Positions 1 through 10,300 of a DNA stretch of 21,412 bases are shown here, piece by piece. The notes under the pieces were generated by a model, which saw only the letters and a list, made by a program, of their open reading frames with translations, ran no database searches and was not told where the DNA came from. Position 1 is the stretch's first letter. Each line of letters starts with the position of its first letter. Source of the DNA: Lenisia limosa (Eukaryota > Breviatea); contig LPNZ01006702.1 in assembly GCA_001655205.1 (NCBI GenBank), positions 1 through 21,412 of the forward strand. Direction: 5' to 3'. The translations under genes were made by a program, and so were the position numbers.

Positions 1-235
1 GCTTCTGCAGCACCGCATCCCATCACTCCAGCATATGGGTGGGTGATACAATAACGTATTTGCATATTCAAAACAAAAAGGCACCAAAACTGTTGCACAT
101 ATCCTAAAAGTCAAAATGTTTGGATAAATATTGTATGAAAAACCAGTAATTTGTGGAAGGTGTAATCGACACAAATTTCAATTGAAATAAGCTAGAAAGT
201 AATGAATCAAATAAGGAAAGCCAAAATTGGTTGGC
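1..235. other. 3' flank of receptor gene
   Basis: This stretch lies downstream of the receptor stop codon (TGA, minus strand, 238-236). It is AT-rich and I see no convincing exon or RNA gene. It probably holds the 3' UTR and polyadenylation region of the minus-strand gene, but I cannot point to a definite signal. Confidence 0.4.
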
Positions 236-1332
236 TCACTTCAAATCCCTCTTGAAGAGCTGGTTCTTCTCTACAATTCTCTGATATTCTTCACATCTCA
301 AGGCTTTCTTCCGGATAAACAACCCAGCGTTTGTCAGAGAATCCTGTTAAAGTGACATCAAATGCTGGAAATGGTGTAATAGTCCAAAGCTGGTTCAAAA
401 GAAGATGGTACTATTTCAATATCAAGATTCCTTGATATCAAATGTAAAATCAATACCACATTGTCAACCACAATTCTCTCAAATACAACATTATGTCTGA
501 TGCAACTGACAAAGGCAAAAGGGTTTGACAAAGTTCTATCATTTCTTATCTTACTCCTGGGTTCTCACCTTCAGGAACGCTGAGTCATCAACTACAGCCT
601 CTGAATTTGGCGATATTTCGGGACTGTTCAGATGTGGTGCCGACACCGATCGGGTCAAACTAATGGGTAAATAATGGGAAACTTTGGGAACAGTAAAAAG
701 TTCTGACTTTTTATGAGAATATTGTGCTAATTGTATGAATCATCTCATTTCGACAACAACCCTGAGTTTTAAATCGTCCTTTAAGATAACTGAGAAGACT
801 TACATATGTACCGTATACTCCAGGTTCTCAACTTCATGTGATATTTGCGTAAGAATAGTATGAGTACAACGATAATTCACAGATCTGGTTGTTATTAAAT
901 ATTATCATCCAATGTGCGCATTATTTGTTACACGAACCTTGGTTTAGTGTCACTCGTAGCGGTCTGCATAGCCTGGCTATATTCCTCCAGTTTGGTCTTT
1001 GATTCCGCCAGGGTCATTTCAACAGACTTGTTGTCGAGTTTCTTCCTGGTGCTGATCGCTGCACTTCCTACGAAGGTAATTTGAATCCCATATGTGAATA
1101 ATTACATGACCAAGCATAGGTTGCTTCACTAGGATACTCAATTCGTAGAGATCTGAGAGCAAAGAAATGGAAGTATCAAGAAGACATTGGTTCTATCTTC
1201 TCATATCATTCGTTATTGCTCGTTTCTCTCTTAAACAGACACAGACAAAAGGAAAACCAAGAGCACAGGGAAAGTAATAACCAGCTACCATTGAGGGATA
1301 GTCCGCACTGTAACGGCATCAGGCACGAGTGC
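236..1332 (-). other. Receptor exons for cytoplasmic tail
   Basis: Exons: 1332-1289 (weak), 1152-1111, 1067-938, 884-804, 623-569, 343-236. From 1152 on all phases agree (1, 1, 2, 2, 0). The tail reads LYELSILVKQPMLG, then STRKKLDNKSVEMTLAESKT, a helical charged stretch likely to form a coiled coil, then HEVENLEYTV, PEISPNSEAVVDDSAFLK, and a basic end (DSLTNAGLFIRKKAL ... EKNQLFKRDLK) before the stop. It is rich in Lys, Glu and Ser, unlike the ectodomain, and has no cysteine repeats, which supports its inside position. I see no recognised signalling domain; it may bind a scaffold or cytoskeletal partner (inference). Confidence 0.65.
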
Positions 1333-4300
1333 CTGAAATATTAACTGCTGATACGTAAAATATCCATTACATTGCCGTTTACACCAACAGGTCTAGCTAT
1401 TAGATAAGGATAGTGATGCTTCACCCAGTAAGTGTTACAGCTTAGAGAACAAAACCATTTGCGTTTATGACGCACAATTTATGCAGCAACTGTCAAACAT
1501 AACCCTTGGTAAAATCCATAAGTTCAACTGTTAAAGGTTGTGGTTGGGGAAAATTGTCACGGAAAAAACTTTCGGTGACGTCATATTTTTCCTACTTTTT
1601 ACGAGAATTTAACTAATTTTGGTCATGATGAAAATCATAATTGTTGTTCTCTTATCTCAATAATAATTACTTTTACTACACTAAATCTAAATCACACAAG
1701 TTACGCTCGTTTACGGTTCTTTTTGTCTTTCGAACGAGCCAGGTTCTCCAAGACAATAATGTACCAAACAGTCGAAGGAGCTTACTTTACAATCTTCGAT
1801 TCCGAGCGAATGAGAGCGATGAGATGAATCACACAGTACGCCACGAAGATAACCACAATGAAAACGAAGGGAACTAGCAACTTATATTTGAACATGGTGA
1901 AAAACCTGCGTGGATAAAACAGATAATACATGTATAATATGATGTACTATTAGAACAGTAGAAATGTGATCAGACACAATGGTGAAAACAAAAATTTTCA
2001 AAACACATTGATTGTTTTAAATATTATAACGCTCCAATTAAGGGTGACATTTGACAAACATACCCAAGTTGCGCCTGTGCTGAGCACTCAGGGGCAGCAA
2101 TATCCGCTAAACAGTCAAAACTGTCAACGGTTCATCCCAATTATAAGGTTCTTTTTATTGACGACATATACATGTACATTTATACATTGACCAATAATAA
2201 GGAATACACCACCTCAAACGATTTAAGATTGCCAATGACATGAGGTTGAAGACTCGGGTCACCTCATCAGGCCAGTTCATATCAATTTCAGTGAAAAGCG
2301 AAGTCAACTACTTCTGTAAGATACAAGGAATAGGACTCATTATTACAATCGCCTGGATTTCAAAAATCACAGATATCAAAAAATCACATAGACGTTGTAT
2401 AATATATATTATTTACACAAAGCCCCTCGCCCCAACCTGGATATAAAGAATGCCAATTCGAAGGGCGTCCCAGCGGTTTTGAAGAGCTGGCCGGAAGAGG
2501 AACACAAAGAGGAGCCCAACAGCCATGACAAGAACTATAGCCACCACAAATAGGGCGACCTATTGGGTAAACACCAAATAGAGATAAGATATCATCAGTT
2601 CACAAGTATTCGCTCTTGTTTTTACCCATTTGGTCAGGATCTTTGTGATATATACTGATTTATTATTTTTTTCATATTCCAAATAAACCTAATATAAAGG
2701 CAAAATGTGAAATTCGGCGCAAAATACAAATATAATCAACAAGATATGTATCCAAAATAAAAATACAGAGACTCACGTTAGAGGCAGCAGTACACGGAAG
2801 GCATTCATGGCCAAACTGGTAGTATCCTTCTTGGCATGACGAACATACAAAATTCTCATGACTATGCAGTAAGAACAATGACTGGGAGGACGTCTTGTCT
2901 TATTTGGATTGAAATTGGGTGTTGGATAAAATGACAATCATTTGCCTTCCCATAACAAGGCAAGGGTTATATTGATAGAAAACAGAGAACCNNNNNNNNN
3001 NNNNNNNNNNNNNNNNNNNNNNNNNNNNNNNNNNNNNNNNNNNNNNNNNNNNNNNNNNNNNNNNNNNNNNNNNCACGCAATGAAAATATCAAAAGCGTTG
3101 TTGGACCTGAAAGACGTCAAACGCAAGGCTGATGTGGGGGTGTGGAAGAAAACCCTACGAAAACAACATCATTCATAAAATTGCTACCCCCAGAAAGAAA
3201 TTGAAAAGCATAAAAAAACTCGGTTGGATCAAATTTTACAAGCCGAATTTATTTTTTAAGCTTCTATTACTGTATAATAATGGCCAAGCAAACCATGTAC
3301 CCAACACCACGCTCGTATTAATCACTTGTATATCTCCATAATCCCAACCCACTTTTAATACACCATTATCCCAATACCCACTTATAATATCCGTCATCTG
3401 CAATGGGGGAAGAGTCTCCTCCCGCACATACTCCTCCAACAGGACACGCCAAACACTACACATGGTCATGGATGGTGACAAGATGCTGTAATTTATATCA
3501 TATCGATATATGTACATGTATATACCATAAAATTGCATGATACATATATTTTGTATTTATATACATACATACATATCATTATATATACATGTATATACTA
3601 TATAGATCACACAAATATTGAATTAGAAAATAACCTGAAAAATGCAGAACCACATTGAACTGAATTGATCCCTTCTCCCACTGAGGTGGTATTGAGTTTT
3701 CCATTGCTCATTTGAGGCAGATAGAAACCATCAATGCATCTACAGTCATTCTTTGACTTGCTTCTTTCCCCTCCTGTTGACATGTATTTCTAGATCGGTT
3801 AAAGTAAGGTTTATGAAACAAGAAATAATGAAGGAGTATTTGGTCAACGCTTTTCACAGTGTTTATAATATCAAAATGTCAGCATAATCTTAAAAAAGTA
3901 TTTCAACGAATATAGCAGCCTAGGTTGGAATCCCGTACCAAAGTTATATTACTTTCCCTTGTGGGAAGAATAGATCCGCCTCTTTCCCTCATGATTAAAC
4001 ACAATGACACAACACAATGAGTTGAAGACAATTTGCTACATAAAACATATCCTTTTTGCTAAGTGGAAATGGTTCAAAAAAGGTCACATCTTCTCTGGGT
4101 CACTGATGATCCCCATTCCCCCTGACCCACCGGGCATGAGAGACACGCGTCAAGGTCATAGTGTTCGGAGTATTTCCCAGGAATGCAAGGGTTACACTGT
4201 CCTCCATCACCGTTGCTGGCAAATTGCGTGCCTGTGTGTGTCATACATAAGCATAAGGGGGGTGGAAAATGGAAACAACGAGTTTTGTAAACACTGCGAC

Positions 4301-7300
4301 TATGCTTTAAAGAAAACCTTTCAAACATAGTCTAAATGGCAAATATAATGTCTGAGGCAATGGAGCTTTCACTCCAACTGAGTAGCAATTAATAACAATA
4401 ATCATAGTGACTGCCATGAAGCTTTTCAAAACAATCTGCTTGACTAGCACTCACGGTCAGTCAGTATCCAGTCTCCATACCTGGGGGGCAGTAACACGTC
4501 ATTTCATCAGGTTGCGAAGGCCGTTTGCTGAACCCGAACTGCAGGGGTCAGGGTTGATTAAGTGGGGTTGGTGAACAATCTAAACCCCTGAAACAGAGTG
4601 TAAAGAATAGTTTATTCAAATATTCAAGTGTCCAATCATCTGCTTAGTTTGGACAACAATTCATGAAATAAGTTTTACTAGTCACATCCTGGGAAGCATT
4701 GAGTTTATTGATTATTCTGACCGGGTATTAGAGGATTTGCTAAATGAATAATTATCCAGGCTTCAGAATCATTATCCACTTTTCCTTAGTTAGCATGTCC
4801 TACCGAGCACGTGCAGTTGAGGACAGACGTGCTGCCTTCCTCCAATGTGGTCACTCGGTACCCCGGACACACCGCACATATCGACTACAAGGTCACTCTT
4901 ATCAAATCCATGCTTTTGGCAAATGGGGAGAGACATGAAGCTGTCCAGGGAATATAAGACGTAGCATTACCTTATCCGGGAGTGCTTTGTAGTACCCGAG
5001 GACACAGGGCTCACAGACTCCAAGCACAAGGTTCAGCTCATAGCCTTCAATACAACTGCATGTCTGCACAGGAGTAGCAATCAGAGATAAATATGCGTGA
5101 GGGAGGTGATTCAAGAAAAAAAGCCATCGCTCCACACACCGATGCTAGGTCAAAGCTTGGGTTGACTGCGTGGCTAATGCAGGGTTCACACCGTCCGGAT
5201 GACAAGTAAAAGTCTGGGTGATGAGGATTGCACCGTCACCATAAAGTTCCAATAAAAGACCCAGTGTAAACAACAATGGCGTGTATGGGATGTAAACTAG
5301 ACGTACCAATAGGGCAGACACAGGGCGACTCGAGGGCCTTTGTGGAGTTCGGGTTGGGTACAAAGGAGTCGGCACAGACACACAGGTCAGCTGAAACTGA
5401 CGCATTAGCCGATGTTGTCATGTGTAGCGGACAATCCTGGCAGGCATCAAGACCAACTGTGTCTGGGGGCGATAAAAATGGTTACAGATTATACCGCAAT
5501 AATGGGTGATCAAGTAGGATGGGAAATGGGATTGTATAATATTATACATTAAGTTTACAAGTGAATTTATCTTAACATCCCATTTACCTTTATAAGTACC
5601 GCTTGCACAAGCCAGACACAGACTTTCAGTGTGACTGTACGTGTATCCCTCCATGCAAAGACAATCGCTGTCAACGCTCGATGGTGACTAGTGTGTGACA
5701 CAGATGGAGTACAAATTTGGAAGGGAAGCGGGAAATATTTGAGGTTTATGCATCCACATCCATTATTCAACCTCCATACGTAAACGGAGTGTTGCATCAT
5801 TTCCGAGCACGGGGCCGCGAGTATCGGTCCCTGATTGGATTAGTTGTATGAGTAAAAATCCTCTTCCCTTCACCAACAATTTCTATGTCGCATTCCATGT
5901 CTCCGGTCGAAGTGACTGTTACGACATACTGCACAAACTGCCAGCCTTCAAACTAATGTGTCACAAAAAGTAAGAAAATAGAGTTGGTACAGAATGTCTG
6001 TGAAAGTTGTTTTCATGAAACACAACGGTATGATGTCCTCCTCACTCCCCTTCACGTACTCGTAAATTGTCAAACACCACCAATCCGTTTGCATCAGACG
6101 TGACCGTCAAACCAGAAGATCTGAGAAGTAAAGCTTTTCTCTTGATTCTAGGAAGTGTTTCTATTTTTACTTCCTTCTTAGTCCCACCTTCGAGGAGGCG
6201 GGTTGATGGTGGCAGTGAACGTTGTCCCCTCAACTGGCCAAGATATATTGGCTGGCCGAGTCATAACCTGCATAATAGTCAGGTATTGGGTTATAGATAT
6301 TATATCTCACTCACCTGCAGCGTGGGAGGGGGATGGAGCGGTACAGACGCGAGGGTAACGTTCGGCTTAGGTCCTGCTAATTCGGCGTAATAGTCGCCAA
6401 TGTAGTGAAACGTCGTCAACACAGGTGACACTTCCTATAGGCTTCAGTTGGTCCAGAAATACCAGGAGTAAATACGTATATGGATTGTTTTTGACAAAAA
6501 TGTTCAATTTGTCGGAGTATAATTGTCTCTATGGTATCACCACTCTATTTTATTGAAATAAAACAAGGAGTACCTGGCCGAAGCCGTCCATACCATCACA
6601 CCAATAAATTAGTACCTGGCCGAAGCCGTCCATACCATCACATTATCAAAGATATTGACAATAAAACGCCTACATATGCACTCATTTGGATGTAAAAGCT
6701 CTCAACAGCTGGCAGCGTTCTAAATGGGATTGCACATTCGAAGACCTGAATTGTAACGCCGAATTGGTTTCGTGTTAACATTTGATATAATATTCATAAA
6801 ACTTCGCTTTGGCTTGGTCCCAATATACTACTTTATCAAAACCATCAGTACCATACATTCATAATATGAAGTGATAGACAAAACTCAATCATTTATTGCA
6901 ACTTTGAAGAGTAGAGAAATATAGTTAGCATTTACAAAAAAAGTTAGCATTTCACCATCAAACGTAACAAATATGCAAATCCATATTAATGTTAATACAA
7001 ACCAACACGCCAAATAACCAAATACCAAGGGGGTGACAGTCGTAATTGGGACAGTAGTGTTTCCAAACACACACATCGTTTGCGAGCTATCGATCACATT
7101 TTCCGCAACAACCACCTGTGGTGGTGAGGTGACAAGTTCCTTTTACAAATCAAGATGGCCGAAATACAGTATGTTGAAATTTAAAACAATTACATCTCAA
7201 ATATTCAGAAAAACTGTGTGGTTGAAATCAGTTGCAAACTACGAACGCAAAAGTAAGCAAATTTACCTATTATCAAGGTTATATTTTACTGCTACAAGTG

Positions 7301-10300
7301 TTTTGAGCCCCATTCATACAACAGAGGTATCTAGACTGATTAACTTGGTTTCCTGGGGGGCAAGAGCAACAAACTTCACTCCAGGTGAGTACTTCAGATT
7401 TTTAGTGTACGTCGTCATTGTACCATCCTGAAAATATGACGTGTCATTTCCAGAATGTTATGGTGAGACAAAATGTGTAGAAATGAAAATGAGTAACTAA
7501 CTGAAGCTAACACCGTATAATAATCTCATATAAAGCGTTCAAAAAAGAAATTCAGGAAGCTGGGCAAAAAATCTAATACCATAAACCCACCAAAAGACTA
7601 CCGAACCAACCTTAAAAACAGCCGAGTTGGAAATAACAAGCTGGAATGATTTCATACGTGGCCCTAAGTCCCCAACATTGACCACTCCATGGGTGCTGTT
7701 GTAGACACTGATTTGGGTCTAAATTGTGTGTTACTTCACACTAGCTCTAACAGTTTTAATTTGACCTCAAAATTAAGACGCCGTGTGGTGAGTGGATTGC
7801 ATATGAATAAAAGAGGAACTCATATTACGATATATCGTATCATAATACCTCCCAACAGGTTGATTGAAGAACAACGATTTGCCCATTCTCTTCGCCCGAA
7901 ACGTCAGAGATTGGGAGTAAACCACACCTTCAAGACCAATGTAAACCTGGTGTTTTGAGGAAAGGTGGTTCATTTATATCTTATACACAGTCAGCTAGAC
8001 AAGACTAACAATTCACATAACATATCATATATTACATGTATACATTTTTAAATTACCTTATAACTGTAGGAGGAGTTGCAATAATACATCTAGACTTTAA
8101 TCCCATCGTCCCTGCATACAGCACTTCCTTTCACCCAGCTAGTGGTGGACACTGAAGTTATGACTGGCAGGCCAACAACAGACACATTGAAAGTAGGAAA
8201 GTCAGTAGTCAATGCCACGCCATTTTGTTGAAAAGCGATTTCGTACTAAATGGTAAGGTATGGAGAACTCTAGAGTAACACACAAATAGTGAAATGGAAA
8301 GTAGTTTCACAATGTGTCGCTCACTCACAGCTCCGTCCAAAACAGTCATAAGCCAGGTGCCAACTGTCATATTTTTCCCACTAACGTTTCCAAGACCAAT
8401 CATTTGGGTGAGCGTTGTTGACAGAACACTTCGATGGCCAAGGCAGGTGTAAACAGACCGTTTTTTCTTGGAACCATCAGCTAAGGTGTCTTTGACGTTT
8501 GTTCTGACAAACGAAACTGATGTTTCGGGGTCCATATCCGATGGTAGCTGGGGGTGGGACATGAAATGATAAACAAGCAATCTACGACATTTGGTGCTAT
8601 GGCTCTTTCTAATTTAAAATAACAAAGCATCAATCAGAAACAATAGAGCAATTATACTTGAAGAAAATCAACATTTGACAAAAGTTACCCCCCCCCCCTT
8701 TGAAAATAGCTTACATCTGTGAAATCAAGGACTTGAAAAACCACTCCACTGCTCATTAACAGGCCTGTAATCGACGATTGTAACTGGTCACAAGACGCAT
8801 TGATGTCGAACTTGATGATCAGACGGAAAATGAAGTGATGTTTATGAGAAAGTGTAATAAATATGACGTATTCAAATTTGTAGTGTATTTCACAATGATT
8901 GGGTAATTGGAGCAATAACTTCAATCTACAATGTATTCAAAATCGGACTCTTTATGTCCTATTATAATATTCTCAAAGACAGCATTTAAAATTTGGCACT
9001 TGGACCGTCCTGCTGACTTATAGCTTACCTCCCACTCCATGGCATCTGGATTAAAACCCGCAGAACTGACTGAAACAAGAGGCAGCGGCGAGAAGTCTGG
9101 ACCGTTACACTGCAACACAATAGCGGTATGTAATATATAGACATATTATAACACTACCATTTAATCGTGTATTACATGTATTATAGTGACCGGGATAAGT
9201 CTTGACCGATTTGTGATGTGATTTCCCAAGGAAAATCGGTCAAGACCTATCCCGATCACTGAAAACAAGTTGAAGAGTACATTTATTACCACTTCCCAAA
9301 AATGAAAAAAAAACTATCTGTTGGTCGAAATAAAAAGCAACTGTTTATTATGAGTGACCATATCAAATTATGACGATGTACAATCATAATAGAGTACAGG
9401 CCCGCCACCCACCAATAATAGCGGTTGTGGTGTGTTCTGTGATTGATAATTGGCCAATACTAGATGACAGAATGCCCAGTTTCGGGTTTGTCACAAACGC
9501 TTCCGATGACGGAACCTCAAAAGTCACAAATAATGGTACATGTGGAAATGGGCTTTCAGGGAGGATCATTCGGGTTTTTAACACCAATACTATAGCAAAT
9601 GCTATGCCAACAGCAACGGTAGAGAAAAGCAGTATACTATGGGAGTTCCTCCTACCAGGCCTCCTTTACCGGCAGCGGCCGAAGTCATCCACTCCCCATC
9701 AGCGCCAATTATATGCATGTGTCCAGGGGCTGCGTAGACCTGAGAGATGTAAAGATTTTGAGAAATACCAGATCTATATTTACAGAAGAAAATATTTGGA
9801 AACTTTCAATAAACTTGGTGCATGTATGAAAGAGAGACTGTACTATGGATTCGATAAAATAGGAGAGCTAAAACAAGGTAGTATTATAATGATGAAAATG
9901 CAACACAAACAATTATACCCCCAAACATCTCTGATCAGTGTCGAAGCTCCCGTGGGGGCAGCCCAGGGCCCCGCAGCATGCCCGCAGAATCCCGACCCGG
10001 AGCAAATGGTCCGAATGTGTCCGGTTGCTGACGGGGGAGGGTGATTGTAGCTTGTTGCAACCATGGTCTTTGAAGTGACCCCACATCCCTCCATTCTCCA
10101 CCCCAGCACTCCACCATATCAACACCCCCCACCATTCCAGACAGCCGCCGCATTTGAGGTGGCTACAGCTCGGGACACAGGCATGTCCAAAGTCAGCGCT
10201 ACCAACTCCAATACTGGATCAGGCATTCCTGGGAGGGGGGGGGGATGAACAGAGCATTTGAACCAACCACCCAGGCATTTGGTATCTAGTAAATTGGAAG

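Larger units (their letters stand above)
2777..5687 (-). other. Receptor exons for GCC2/GCC3 (ephrin-receptor-like) cysteine repeats
   Basis: Exons: 5687-5588, 5462-5307, 5213-5140, 5063-4971, 4884-4804, 4538-4481, 4231-4131, 3789-3661, 3455-3378, 2861-2777. They encode repeated CxC/CxxC modules with the G-Y/F-Y motif of this family: DCLCMEGYTYSHTESLC then ACASGTYK; DLCVCADSFVPNPN; TCSCIEGYELNLV then CEPCVLGYYKA; ICAVCPGYRVTTLEEG; QCNPCIPGKYSEHYDLDAC; DCRCIDGFYLPQ; CLACPVGGVCAGGDSSPIAD then DDGYYKW; FVCSSCQEGYYQFGHEC then PCTAASN. Splice phases agree through almost the whole series; the join from 5830-5772 into 5687 is the least certain. One or more exons must lie between 3378 and 2861, where the assembly has an N gap. 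In other proteins such repeats form disulfide-linked stalks just outside the membrane, which fits their place before the first span. Confidence 0.8.
5772..9589 (-). other. Receptor exons for beta-sandwich (Ig/IPT-like) stalk
   Basis: Exons: 9589-9413, 9258-9176 (inside the foldback), 9109-9029, 8810-8715, 8547-8329, 8245-8120, 7946-7857 (or 7849), 7718-7611, 7427-7320, 7115-7026, 6745-6674, 6434-6315, 6267-6188, 6120-6060, 5952-5874, 5830-5772 (or 5780). Most junctions are phase 0. The products are strand-rich with many N-x-S/T sites (for example NVSGKNMTVGTW). Segments resemble known folds: CVFGNTTVPITTV followed in the next exon by VFECAIP recalls IPT/TIG domains; VEGTTFTATI then SGLTVTSDANGLVVFDNL recalls bacterial Ig-like or transthyretin-like repeats; FEGWQFVQYVVTVTSTGDME recalls filamin-type strands. 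I cannot assign exact domain families by eye. As a whole it looks like a rigid ectodomain stalk between the propeller and the Cys repeats. Confidence 0.65.

Noticed and set aside
3300-3352. Further Cys-repeat exon (reading VGWDYGDIQVINTS)
   Set aside because: Its entry phase does not match the exon 3455-3378, and the phase that would match has a stop.
3540-3610. Possible CRISPR-like or satellite array
   Set aside because: It is only AT-rich low-complexity intron sequence without regular spacers.
9370-10044. Long plus-strand open frame of 224 codons
   Set aside because: It overlaps minus-strand exons 10027-9927, 9739-9670 and 9589-9413, which have proper splice sites, matching phases and RCC1-like sequence. 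It is the shadow of those exons.
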